Notes under the pieces: generated by a model
What the model was told of the DNA's origin: nothing
Database searches by the model: none
What the model saw: only the letters and a program-made list of their open reading frames with translations
Part shown: piece after piece, positions 7,998-16,267 of the stretch
Numbering within the stretch: position 1 is the first letter of the stretch
How the letters are laid out: every line of letters starts with the position of its first letter
Origin: an uncultured Burkholderiales bacterium
GTDB lineage: Bacteria; Pseudomonadota; Gammaproteobacteria; Burkholderiales; Burkholderiaceae_C
DNA length: 39,844 nt
Direction: 5' to 3'
NCBI GenBank assembly: GCA_903844825.1
Contig: CAIMVC010000458.1
Coordinates: 1-39,844, forward strand
Program-made: the position numbers and the translations under genes

Positions 7998-10319
7998 ATG
8001 CAACCCCGATCCATGCCCCTGACTTACAAAACACAGGGACGACCTCCATCTGTGCAGGCCTTTGGTCTGATCCTTCTGATGAGCTTGGGTGGCTGCGCTC
8101 AGTGGACGGGCGACGATGCCCAGCGCTGGCTAATGACGGGTTATTACGAAAAAGCCATGGCCGAAGTGCGCGATGGGCTTAGGCGCCAACCGGAGAATTC
8201 TCTGCTGCAGGCGACGCGTCCTCGGCTGGAGGAGGCAATCGCCAGCCGGCTGACCCAGCAGATTGTGCAACTGCGCGCGGCAGGCCAGTATGCGCAGGCC
8301 TCCCGCGTGGTGGAGCGCGCGCGCGCACTGTTACTGCAAAGCCTCGACGCTGATGAGTTACAAGCCGAACTTGATACCGATCAGCGCGCCCAAGAGGACC
8401 TGCAAGCTGCAACACTTGCAGCCCAAGCGGGGCAACTGGACAAGGCGATAAATATCGTGCAGCGCGGGCTAACGAGCGCGCCCCAGCATCGGGGTCTACA
8501 TTTACTGGAAAGGCGATTGAACACCCAGTGGCGGCTGGACTCGGGGGCGGCGGCGCTGCCGCAGCTGGGCGATGGGCGCGCCGTTACGCTAGAGCTGCGC
8601 CAAGCACCGTTGTCGGCTGCTTTGGAGAGTCTGTCTCGCAGCAGTGGCATTAACTTTGTGCTCGACAGAGATGTACGTCAAGACGCCCCGATCACCATGT
8701 TCGTACGCAACGCAAGCCCCTCTGACGCGTTGGACTTGGTTTTGGGTGCCCAGGGCCTGACGCGGCGAGTGCTGGACGCCAGAACAGCGCTCATTTTTGC
8801 CAACACCCCCGAGAAGAAAAAAGAGCACCAAGAGGTGGTGGTCCGGGTGTTCCACCTCACGCACACTGATGCCAAGACTGTGGCGGCCATGCTGCGCAGC
8901 ACGCTGCGCAGCGCAGAACCGTTTGTGGACGAGCGCGCCAATGTGGTGACATTGCGAGACTCGGCCGACATCGTGGCGCTGGCTGAAAGGCTGGTAGCCC
9001 TGCATGACAATCCGGACCCGGAGGTGATGCTGGAGGTGGAGGTGCGAGAGGTCAGTCGTTCGCGCCTACAGAACCTGGGGATCAACATCCCGCCTACCGT
9101 GACTCTGACGCCGCTCAATGCAGCAAAGGCCAGCACGGGCTTGACGCTGGATGATCTTCGCCAAATCAGTCCAACGCGCATCGGCGCAGCTGTCTCACCC
9201 CTGACCTTTAACCTCAAGCGTGAAGTAGGCGAAGGACAGGTACTCGCCAACCCGAGTATTCGCACAAAAAATCGCGAAAAGGCTAAATTCTTGATCGGCG
9301 ATAAGGTGCCGGTGGTGACCACCAGCAGCACTGCGACGGGCATCATCGGCCAAAACGTCACCTACTTGGAGGTGGGTTTGAAGCTGGAGGTTGAACCGCA
9401 AATTTCCCCAGACGGAGATGTAACGTTAAAACTGGCGCTAGAGGTCAGCAACATCACCAAGCAGGTGGAAACCGGTAACGGTGGAACGGCCTATCAAATC
9501 GGTACTCGCAACGCCAGCACCACATTGCGACTGCAAGACGGCGAAACCCAATTTCTCGGCGGCCTCATCAGTAAAACCGACAGTGGCAGCGGTTCACGTA
9601 TTCCGGGTATCGGCGACTTACCTGTGCTTGGGCGCTTATTGGGTAACCAGCAAGACAACAGCGCGCAGACAGAGCTGGTGCTGTCGATTACGCCGCGAAT
9701 ATTGCGCTCGGCGTTTCGACCAGACCCTATGCAGGCAGTGCTGAGCATGGGCACGGAGAATGCACCGCGGCTGCGCCAACGGGGGCCGCTACCCCAGCCG
9801 AAGGCGACCGGAACACCTCCCGGTGCTGCGGCAAGTCCAGCCTCAGGCTCAACGGCTGGCGAAGCTGCAGCCCTTACGACCATCTCAGGTGTAGCGCCAA
9901 CAACTCCGGCACAGGCCCGGCTCAAGGCAGATGCCCAGGTGCAGCAAGGCCAGGCCTGGACTGTGACACTGGAATTTGAAAGTCCCGCTCCATTTCGAGC
10001 ACTGCCTCTTGAGATGACCTACCCAGCTCAAGCCTTTGATGTCCTGGATGTAGCGCTTAGCGACGAGCTGGCGCAGGACGGCGCCATCCAATTGAGCCAT
10101 GCTGTCAACTCCGAGCAGGGCAAGATCAGCGCCAACCTGCTTAGCACCGGCCCTGCGGGAGGAGTTAGAAAAAGCGCGACGCTGCAATTGCGCTTACGCC
10201 CCAAACTCCCGGGGAAGCACAGCGTGCGGCTCACGTATTTGGCTCCCATAGGCTTGCAAGGTCCGCAGTCAACGGTACAGCCGCTGCCTTCGCTGAGCGT
10301 TAACGTGAACGCGCCATGA
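7998..10319 (+). CDS. Secretin lipoprotein with C-terminal cohesin-like domain
   Basis: This 773-residue outer-membrane secretin belongs to the GspD/PilQ/MshL superfamily. A lipobox LGGC (Cys33) marks it as a lipoprotein. Residues about 45-170 have TPR-like helices (YYEKAMAEVRDGLRRQPENSLL). A secretin/TonB short N-terminal domain follows (VTLELRQAPLSAALESLSRS), then an N1-type KH domain (VVRVFHLTHTDAKTVAAML). The beta-barrel secretin domain runs at about 370-590, with GEGQVLANPSIRTKN, NREKAKFLIGDKVPVVT and a final LVLSITPRIL. After a Pro/Ala-rich linker, residues about 640-773 form a cohesin-like beta-sandwich (FRALPLEMTYPAQAFDVLDV). It forms the pore through which pilus or substrate passes. 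The next gene overlaps its stop (ATGA). The start could be 7998 or the in-frame ATG at 8013. Neither has a clear SD. Confidence 0.9.
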   Translation: MQPRSMPLTYKTQGRPPSVQAFGLILLMSLGGCAQWTGDDAQRWLMTGYYEKAMAEVRDGLRRQPENSLLQATRPRLEEAIASRLTQQIVQLRAAGQYAQASRVVERARALLLQSLDADELQAELDTDQRAQEDLQAATLAAQAGQLDKAINIVQRGLTSAPQHRGLHLLERRLNTQWRLDSGAAALPQLGDGRAVTLELRQAPLSAALESLSRSSGINFVLDRDVRQDAPITMFVRNASPSDALDLVLGAQGLTRRVLDARTALIFANTPEKKKEHQEVVVRVFHLTHTDAKTVAAMLRSTLRSAEPFVDERANVVTLRDSADIVALAERLVALHDNPDPEVMLEVEVREVSRSRLQNLGINIPPTVTLTPLNAAKASTGLTLDDLRQISPTRIGAAVSPLTFNLKREVGEGQVLANPSIRTKNREKAKFLIGDKVPVVTTSSTATGIIGQNVTYLEVGLKLEVEPQISPDGDVTLKLALEVSNITKQVETGNGGTAYQIGTRNASTTLRLQDGETQFLGGLISKTDSGSGSRIPGIGDLPVLGRLLGNQQDNSAQTELVLSITPRILRSAFRPDPMQAVLSMGTENAPRLRQRGPLPQPKATGTPPGAAASPASGSTAGEAAALTTISGVAPTTPAQARLKADAQVQQGQAWTVTLEFESPAPFRALPLEMTYPAQAFDVLDVALSDELAQDGAIQLSHAVNSEQGKISANLLSTGPAGGVRKSATLQLRLRPKLPGKHSVRLTYLAPIGLQGPQSTVQPLPSLSVNVNAP

Positions 10320-10906
10320 TCATTCCTACAACCGTTGCCGCTGGGGACGGATACGCCACCGGATTAGCATCTACACGGGCTCATGCACGGACGTATCTGC
10401 GCTGCCCTAGACAAAATTGTCACACGCGCGTTCGAGGCTATACCCTGGTTGAACTGGTTGCTGTGCTGGCTATCGTGGTGATCCTGACGGCTGCCGCGCT
10501 ACCTTTGTCCGAGACCTGGGTGCGCTCGAACAAGGAGAGGCATTTGCGCGAGGCCCTGTGGGAGATCCGTGATGCGATTGACCGCTACAAGCACATGCAT
10601 GCGCTGGGGCAGATTGCAGTGACGGGTGCATCAGACTCCGGCTATCCGCCGGATTTGAGCGCCCTGGTTAAAGGATCACCGCAGGTACTGCCGGACAAGA
10701 CAGTGTCTGCGCAGGCTAGGCATTTTTTTTTGCGGCACATTCCGCGCGACCCTTTTAGCGACCCTAATTTGCCCCCTGAAAAAAGCTGGGGCTTGCGTAG
10801 TTACGCCTCCAGCGCAGACCGCCCCGAACCCGGGAGTGACGTCTACGACGTCTATTCGACATCTCAGGAAAAAGCGCTAGATGGAACGCTCTACAAAGAC
10901 TGGTAG
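10316..10906 (+). CDS. Type II/IV pseudopilin with long leader (GspG-like)
   Basis: This 196-residue protein carries a class III (prepilin) signal: RG|YTLVELVAVLAIVVILTAAA, with cleavage predicted after Gly41 and the conserved Glu at +5. The leader of 41 residues is unusually long for a pseudopilin. The mature part has a C-terminal region typical of GspG (DPFSDPNLPPEKSWGLRSYAS) with an insertion. The ATG overlaps the secretin stop as ATGA, indicating translational coupling. The protein would be processed by a prepilin peptidase, for which no gene is seen in the window, and built into a periplasmic pseudopilus. Confidence 0.85.
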   Translation: MIIPTTVAAGDGYATGLASTRAHARTYLRCPRQNCHTRVRGYTLVELVAVLAIVVILTAAALPLSETWVRSNKERHLREALWEIRDAIDRYKHMHALGQIAVTGASDSGYPPDLSALVKGSPQVLPDKTVSAQARHFFLRHIPRDPFSDPNLPPEKSWGLRSYASSADRPEPGSDVYDVYSTSQEKALDGTLYKDW

Positions 10907-11279
10907 TCATTTGGTCAATTCTCGCGGCTTTACCCTGATTGAGCTGCTGGTGGTGCTGGCCGTCCTAGCGATCTTGGGCGCGATGGTGGTCCCACAGTAC
11001 TTGGACCGGGCACAGGACGCACGCGAGGCTGTCTTGCGCGATAACCTGTACCAAACTCGCAAAGTAATCGACCAGTTCTACCGCGACCACGGCCGTTACC
11101 CTCAACGGCTGGATGAACTGGTGGCGCTGCGCTATCTGCGAGATTTGCCGACGGACCCGATTACTGGACGCAAGGATGCCTGGGCGCTGGTTAAACCGGA
11201 AGGGCTTGAGGGTGTGATCGACCTGCGCAGCACGGCCGCAGGTAAAGGCCGTGATGGGACAGCTTATGCGCAGTGGTAA
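10881..11279 (+). CDS. GspG-type major pseudopilin
   Basis: This is a 132-residue pseudopilin. Leader MERSTKTGSHLVNSRG is cut before FTLIELLVVLAVLAILGAMV, with Glu at +5. The mature sequence is the most GspG-like of the three: DNLYQTRKVIDQFYRDHGRYP, then LRDLPTDPITGRKDAWALV. It is the best candidate for the main pseudopilus subunit. It overlaps the preceding pseudopilin gene by 26 bp and is followed by a third pseudopilin gene. Confidence 0.88.
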   Translation: MERSTKTGSHLVNSRGFTLIELLVVLAVLAILGAMVVPQYLDRAQDAREAVLRDNLYQTRKVIDQFYRDHGRYPQRLDELVALRYLRDLPTDPITGRKDAWALVKPEGLEGVIDLRSTAAGKGRDGTAYAQW

Positions 11280-11286
11280 GGGACTG

Positions 11287-11733
11287 ATGACCGCAGCAGG
11301 TGTGTCAGCGTCAGGACAGTCTGGCTTTACCTTGGTTTGGCTGCTATTTGCAATGCTGATCCTCGGGCTTGGCACACAGCGGGTGTTTGTGAGCGTAGCG
11401 CAGCAGCATCTGAGCACACAAAAGCGCCAGCAAGTCCGCTTACTGGACCTCTACAACAAAGCGCTTATAGCGTACCGCGAAGCTAGCCCGGGGACAGACC
11501 AGCAGTTCCCATTGGAACTGCAAGACCTGTTGCTAGACACCCGGCAAATTCAAACCCGGCGCTACCTGCGCAAGCTTTATCCAGACCCGTTGCAACCGGG
11601 AGTTGACGTTGCCCGCGCTTGGGCCTTGCGTCGCGACAATAAGGGTCGAATCAGCGCCGTGTACGTCGTACATAGGGAGACATCGCCTGCCAGCGCAACC
11701 GCCGCTAGCCAATTTCTTGGGGTACCTTCGTGA
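11287..11733 (+). CDS. Atypical minor pseudopilin lacking Glu5
   Basis: The sequence from the chosen ATG at 11287 is 148 residues. AAGGGA lies just upstream, giving better spacing than the in-frame ATG at 11266, which overlaps the previous gene. The prepilin motif reads SG|FTLVWLLFAMLILGLG, so the position normally held by Glu5 is Trp. Loss of Glu5 is known for GspK-type tip pseudopilins. The C-terminal half (RRYLRKLYPDPLQPGVDVARAWALRRDNKGRISAVY) resembles the 'YPDP...W' block of proteins annotated as type II secretion pseudopilins. A role at the tip of the pseudopilus is inferred from the missing Glu5. The following gspF start overlaps the stop as GTGA. Confidence 0.72.
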   Translation: MTAAGVSASGQSGFTLVWLLFAMLILGLGTQRVFVSVAQQHLSTQKRQQVRLLDLYNKALIAYREASPGTDQQFPLELQDLLLDTRQIQTRRYLRKLYPDPLQPGVDVARAWALRRDNKGRISAVYVVHRETSPASATAASQFLGVPS

Positions 11734-12950
11734 ATTTTCAAGTTCGCTCGTTCAATCCAACAACGGGTGCAGTTACGAAAACCCAGCTGAGCGCAACGTC
11801 TAAAGAGCAGGCCGCTCTGCAGGTTCAGGCGTCTGGTCAGCGTGTGCTGTCTATCCAACGCCAGCGCAGCACAATAACTTGGCTGGCAGACGAGAATCAA
11901 CATTACTCAGCCCGGCATTACCCGCTATTTTGTAGAGAGCTTCGCACCTTACTCGTCGCCGGCATGGGTGTGGTTGAGGCCGTCGACACGCTATGCGACT
12001 TCGATCTCCGAGGGCTCAAAAGTAAGGGCCAGAAAGGCCCTCATTTAGCGAGAGCATTGCGCGAGCGCTTACAACAAGGACAGTCTTTGTCGACGGCGCT
12101 TGAGGCGATGCCTTCGGTGCCACCAGTGTTACTCGCTGGCGTGCGCTCGGTAGAGCACACAAGCAATCTGCTCGAAGCCCTGGACGATTACCTGCTTTAC
12201 CAAGACATGATGGCAAGGCTGCGCAGCAAGATGGTGAGTGCAGCCATCTACCCTGCCATGGTGTGTGCACTCGGGGTAGGAATCACCGTCTTTTTGCTAA
12301 TGGTGGTGATGCCGCAATTCGCACAGATGTACAAGCAACTGCACGGTCAAGCCCAGGGCTTGTCGCAGGTGGTAATTTCACTTAGCCAATGGCTAACCGC
12401 TCACCGATGGGATTTGCTCATGGGCTGCGTTGCGGCGCTAGCCGGCTTGGGCTGGTGGTGGAAGTCGGGAAAAGCCTTGGAGACCCTGGCGATTTGGGGT
12501 TGGCGCGTTGGCTGGATACGCCACAAGGCCATGGACTATCAATTGGCGCTCTTCTATCAAACCCTGCACTTACTAAGTAAAGGTGGTTATGCCTTGGTAC
12601 CGGCTCTGGAGATTGCACGCACTGCGGCGATTTCGACAATGCTGCAGGACAAAGTACTGCGCTGTCGGCAGGAGATCGAACAGGGCCGAAGCGTGTCAGC
12701 CAGTTTGCACCGGGCGGGTCTTGCCAACGAGGTTGATCGGCGTTTGCTGGCGGCGTCCGAGGACAATGGCGAATTCTCCCGAGTGGCGCAGGCGGTTGCC
12801 CAATTGCATCGCACACGTTTTGAGATATGGATTGAGCGCCTAACCAGAGTTGTAGAGCCCGCTTTACTGATGCTCGTTGCATTAATGGTGGGTATGGTGG
12901 TCGTCGTGATGTATCTGCCTGTGTTTGAAATGGGGGCACTGAACCGATGA
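11730..12950 (+). CDS. GspF/PilC-like inner-membrane platform protein
   Basis: This 406-residue protein has the normal length for GspF/PilC. It starts with GTG, overlapping the previous stop (GTGA), with TTGGGG about 8 nt upstream. Two GspF domains are visible. The first (YPLFCRELRTLLVAGMGVVEAVDTL) is followed by membrane segments near IYPAMVCALGVGITVFLLMVVMPQF. The second (LALFYQTLHLLSKGGYALVPALEIA) precedes the final segment ALLMLVALMVGMVVVVMYLPVFEMG. It is the membrane platform on which the ATPase acts to extend the pseudopilus. The next gene overlaps as ATGA. Confidence 0.92.
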   Translation: MNFQVRSFNPTTGAVTKTQLSATSKEQAALQVQASGQRVLSIQRQRSTITWLADENQHYSARHYPLFCRELRTLLVAGMGVVEAVDTLCDFDLRGLKSKGQKGPHLARALRERLQQGQSLSTALEAMPSVPPVLLAGVRSVEHTSNLLEALDDYLLYQDMMARLRSKMVSAAIYPAMVCALGVGITVFLLMVVMPQFAQMYKQLHGQAQGLSQVVISLSQWLTAHRWDLLMGCVAALAGLGWWWKSGKALETLAIWGWRVGWIRHKAMDYQLALFYQTLHLLSKGGYALVPALEIARTAAISTMLQDKVLRCRQEIEQGRSVSASLHRAGLANEVDRRLLAASEDNGEFSRVAQAVAQLHRTRFEIWIERLTRVVEPALLMLVALMVGMVVVVMYLPVFEMGALNR

Positions 12951-14239
12951 AGCCAGTCCAGGCCCCTGATGAACACATGTTGGCACCCCAGCCAGCGGCG
13001 ACAGAACGCCCGAGTTTCCTAAGCAAAAAGCCATCGGCGATTCTGGTCACGGATACCCTGGCCGTACCTACTGACGCAGTTCGCTTTGTAGACGCAGCCA
13101 TAGACACGGCGTGGACACAGAGCTGCAGCGACATCCACTTTGAATCCTCTCGCAATGGACTAGGTATCAAATTTCGCCTAGACGGCGTCATGCACCCTGG
13201 CCCAGCGCTCGATGGCGAGCGGGCCGCGCAGGAGGTGGTTTCGCGCATTAAGGTGATGGCTCAACTCGACATCACCGAGCGACGCAAGCCGCAAGACGGA
13301 CGCATTCACTGGACCGCACGGGCGTTGGACATTCGAGTCTCGGTGATGCCCAGCCTGTTTGGTGAGGATGTGGTGCTACGTCTGCTGGACAAGTCTCAAC
13401 TGCGTCAGACGGGCCAGGACCAACTGAGCCTGCAGGGACTGGGGTTTGCTGGAGCGCAAATGAACAGTATCAGGGCCTTGGCAGCCAGGCCGCATGGCAT
13501 GCTACTCATTACCGGTCCAACTGGAAGTGGCAAGACGACCACAGCTTATGCAGCTTTGACGGAAGTCAACGACGGTCTGGAGAAGATCGTCACGATTGAG
13601 GACCCGGTGGAGTACGAGTTGCCCGGGACGCTACAAATCCCCGTCAACGAAAAAAAAGGGTTGAGCTTTGCCACCGGCCTACGTTCAATCCTACGCCATG
13701 ACCCGGACAAAATTCTGGTTGGTGAGATTCGTGACGGGGAGACGGCGCAAATTGCCGTGCAGTCTGCTCTGACGGGTCATTTGGTGTTTACGACGGTGCA
13801 TGCGAATAGCCTGACCGACGTACTCGGGCGCTTTCAGCACTTGGGCATTGATCCCTTTGCGCTTGCATCCGCTCTTAATGGCGTGGTGGTTCAACGGCTG
13901 ATGCGGCAAGTGTGCCCTGCATGCGCCAGCTGGCGGGATCCCACCGAGGGAGAAATCCGCTGGTTGCTCCAGCATGTACCCCGAATGAGTAAGGTACCGC
14001 TCGCGCGCGGTTGTCCTGCCTGCCAGGGGCGCGGGTATGCGGGGCGCTTTGTGGTGGCTCAGGTGCATGTACTCGGGCATGCCCTGCGCGACGCAATCGT
14101 TGCGCGGCAAAGCATTTCGGCGATCAATGAGCTACTCGACGCGATGAATGAGCCAGACCTTGTTACGCAAGCGCTGCAAAGAGTTAGAGAAGGACGCACA
14201 ACCCTGGAGGAAATTAGACGTGTCATCGGATTCGAATGA
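12947..14239 (+). CDS. GspE/PilB-like assembly ATPase (short N-terminus)
   Basis: This 430-residue AAA-type secretion ATPase powers pseudopilus assembly. Motifs in order are SDIHFES and KFRLDGV of the N2 domain, ERRKPQDGR, Walker A GPTGSGKTT near residue 190, Asp box TIEDPVEYE, Walker B ILVGEIRDGETA, His box TGHLVFTTVHAN, and two CPAC motifs (CPACASW and GCPACQGRGYAGR) forming the zinc-binding C-domain. It is much shorter than usual GspE/PilB proteins (around 560 residues) because the N1 domain that binds GspL/PilM is nearly absent: only about 50 mostly unstructured residues precede the N2 domain. The ATG overlaps the gspF-like stop (ATGA). Confidence 0.92.
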   Translation: MKPVQAPDEHMLAPQPAATERPSFLSKKPSAILVTDTLAVPTDAVRFVDAAIDTAWTQSCSDIHFESSRNGLGIKFRLDGVMHPGPALDGERAAQEVVSRIKVMAQLDITERRKPQDGRIHWTARALDIRVSVMPSLFGEDVVLRLLDKSQLRQTGQDQLSLQGLGFAGAQMNSIRALAARPHGMLLITGPTGSGKTTTAYAALTEVNDGLEKIVTIEDPVEYELPGTLQIPVNEKKGLSFATGLRSILRHDPDKILVGEIRDGETAQIAVQSALTGHLVFTTVHANSLTDVLGRFQHLGIDPFALASALNGVVVQRLMRQVCPACASWRDPTEGEIRWLLQHVPRMSKVPLARGCPACQGRGYAGRFVVAQVHVLGHALRDAIVARQSISAINELLDAMNEPDLVTQALQRVREGRTTLEEIRRVIGFE

Positions 14240-14927
14240 GGATAGTGCATCGTCTGGTTTTTTGCAGCTAGAACTGCCCGAGGGCTTGCATAACCATGCC
14301 GAAGTACGGGCAGCAGCCAAGGCGATCGTCGCCCAAACTTGGCAATGTGATGAATCCGAATTCGAGCTCCTGTTTGAGCCAGGGCTTCGCGTGCAATCTG
14401 CGCCGAGGGTGCAGGTGGTGCCGGTACACATGTATGCGACTCATCTTGCCCAGATTCAGAAAAAAACCCGCCATCTTGGCCTGCTGACGGGTCTGATGGC
14501 GCTGCTGGTCGTGCTGGTCTGGGGAGCATTGGTCTGGCAGGGACGGGGACAAGCGCAGACTCAAGGGCAAAAACTGGCGCAAGTTACCGAGGCTTTGCGA
14601 TCACGCGCTCAACAAGCCCGTGACCAACAAGCTCTGGCCGCAACCTTAGACCGGCGCTGGAATTCGTTAGCTCCACGATTGGAGCTAGACCTCAACCCAA
14701 TCTTCAACACAATTGAAAACATCAAACAGCCACAAGTGCGCCTGCGTGGCCTGGAGATGCAGGCCAGTCCCCAAAGCTTGACCTTATCGTATGAGATGCT
14801 CAACATGAAACAGGTGAGCATATTGAATGATGCTTTAGCCAGCACGGGCGAACCACTGAGCTGTCAACTCATCACTATTCAAAGCATGGGGACGGCGGTA
14901 CTCGGGCTTTGGCGCTGTGAATTTTGA
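14220..14927 (+). CDS. PilN/GspL-like bitopic inner-membrane protein
   Basis: The start is read as GTG at 14220 because GGAGG lies 9 nt upstream; the overlap with the ATPase gene is 20 bp. An ATG at 14148 would force a 92-bp overlap. The 235-residue product has about 75 cytoplasmic residues (FLQLELPEGLHNHAEVRAAA), one membrane segment (LGLLTGLMALLVVLVWGALVW), a short coiled coil (KLAQVTEALRSRAQQARDQQ) and a ferredoxin-like periplasmic end (VRLRGLEMQASPQSLTLSYE). This is the topology of PilN or of GspL without most of its actin-like cytoplasmic domain. It is the last gene of the operon. The name is inferred from topology and position. Confidence 0.65.
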   Translation: MSSDSNEDSASSGFLQLELPEGLHNHAEVRAAAKAIVAQTWQCDESEFELLFEPGLRVQSAPRVQVVPVHMYATHLAQIQKKTRHLGLLTGLMALLVVLVWGALVWQGRGQAQTQGQKLAQVTEALRSRAQQARDQQALAATLDRRWNSLAPRLELDLNPIFNTIENIKQPQVRLRGLEMQASPQSLTLSYEMLNMKQVSILNDALASTGEPLSCQLITIQSMGTAVLGLWRCEF

Positions 14928-15091
14928 CTTGAGGCGAAAAAATCATTTAGGCAGGAATTGCGGCACCACTGCGCTCGGGCGTATCCGGCTCACCGTGGAC
15001 TCAGGACGGTCGAGCCAATGCCAAAGGCTGTAACGCTTCTCGGCGCCGTCCATGAAGTCACACACTCCGGGCAGCCCCCAGCGCCCCGCCC

Positions 15092-16267
15092 TCAGCCCAC
15101 CCGCAAGATATCCCAGCAGGCACCCATGGTGTGGTAGTCGGTCTTGCCGGCTGGCGATTTGGTGTTTTCAAATTGACTGCCATCGCGGTGGACGACACGA
15201 AACCAGGCGCCGTAGGTGTGGTCGACCATGTGGCGCCAGCTCCAGTCCCAGAGCTGGTGGTACTGCTGGCGAAATTCGTCGCGCCCGGTCAGCCGCCATA
15301 AACGCCAGGCGCTGGCCAGTGACTCGGCTTGCACCCAAAAGTATTTCTGCTCGTCACACGGGCGACCTTGCGGGTCGTAGCCATAGATCAAGCCGCCGAA
15401 TTGAGCGTCCCAGCCACAGCGCCAGGCGCTTTGGTGCAGCGCCATGGCCCGCACCAGCAGTTCGGGCTCGCTCTGGTGGGCGTGCACCTGCAGCAGCAAT
15501 TTCGCCCATTCCGTTTGATGGCCGGTCTGAAAGCCCCAGGGCTTGAAGATGTCGCCCGGGCTGTCCTTGTTGTAGTTCCAGTCGGGGTGCCAGCGGCTGT
15601 CGTAGTGCTCCCAGACCTGGCCTGCGGCCTCGTCGGCCAACTCAAAGGCAAAGCGCTGTATCAGCGATCGGGCACGCGCCAGGTAGCGTGCCTCGCCCGT
15701 GGCCTCGAAGGCGGCGATGCAGGCTTCGCACATGTGCATGTTGGCGTTTTGACCGCGGTAGCCGTCCAGACTTTGCCCAGGCGTCCATTCGTCGGCGTAG
15801 GCGCGGGCCGGTTCGTCGTAAAAAACCTCGTTCATGCGATCAAACACGTCGGCCACGTCGGCCAGACTGCACAGTCCCAAGCGATACGCACAGCTTTTGG
15901 CGAGCAGCACAAAGGCCTGACCGTAGGCCATGACGCGTGCGTCCTCTACCGCGCCGGACTGCAAGGTCCAAACCCACAGGCCATGCGAGCCTTTGAAGGC
16001 GCCGTCTATGTGCGCCAGGCCGTGCCGGGCCCAGTCCTTGAAGGCGGGCCGGCCGGTCTGCTCAAAGGCATGGACCCAGTTGAAGACAAAACGCGTGGCG
16101 CTCACCAGATGCCGGTGCGTGCGGTTGTAGACCTGGCCATCGTTGAGGAAATAATGAAAAAAACCGCCTTGCGGGTCGAACGCCGTAGGTTCGTAAAACG
16201 CCAGGGTGCGCTCAATGTGCTGGCGCAAAAAATCAGGGTTTTCAAAGTCGGCAGGTGACGGGTTCAT
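15092..16267 (-). CDS. N-acylglucosamine 2-epimerase (AGE) family isomerase
   Basis: This 391-residue (alpha/alpha)6-barrel protein belongs to the AGE/cellobiose epimerase/YihS superfamily. Recognisable stretches are GGFFHYFLNDGQVYNRTHRH near the N-terminus, GLWVWTLQ, GYRGQNANMHMCEACIAA, FKPWGFQTGHQTEWAKLL and YFWVQAESLASAWRLW. The conserved His, Arg and Glu residues of this fold appear in these segments. Substrates in the family are free sugars (mannose, glucose, N-acyl-glucosamine), interconverted by C2 epimerisation or aldose-ketose isomerisation. The particular substrate cannot be assigned. The ATG at 16267 was chosen because homologous sequence starts here; the frame stays open to 16393, but that extension is low-complexity. 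It is transcribed away from the secretion operon's end and looks unlinked to it. Confidence 0.85.
   Translation of the reverse strand: MNPSPADFENPDFLRQHIERTLAFYEPTAFDPQGGFFHYFLNDGQVYNRTHRHLVSATRFVFNWVHAFEQTGRPAFKDWARHGLAHIDGAFKGSHGLWVWTLQSGAVEDARVMAYGQAFVLLAKSCAYRLGLCSLADVADVFDRMNEVFYDEPARAYADEWTPGQSLDGYRGQNANMHMCEACIAAFEATGEARYLARARSLIQRFAFELADEAAGQVWEHYDSRWHPDWNYNKDSPGDIFKPWGFQTGHQTEWAKLLLQVHAHQSEPELLVRAMALHQSAWRCGWDAQFGGLIYGYDPQGRPCDEQKYFWVQAESLASAWRLWRLTGRDEFRQQYHQLWDWSWRHMVDHTYGAWFRVVHRDGSQFENTKSPAGKTDYHTMGACWDILRVG

Noticed and set aside
14943..15053. Short minus-strand open frame of 36 codons (starts MDGAEKRYSLWHWL) after the AGE gene
   Set aside because: It looks protein-like but is too short to assign, has no SD, and I recognise no parent family. 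It could be a remnant of a lost gene.
15329..16258. Plus-strand open frame (309 codons) opposite the AGE-family gene
   Set aside because: No recognisable domain; the minus-strand AGE protein is clear.
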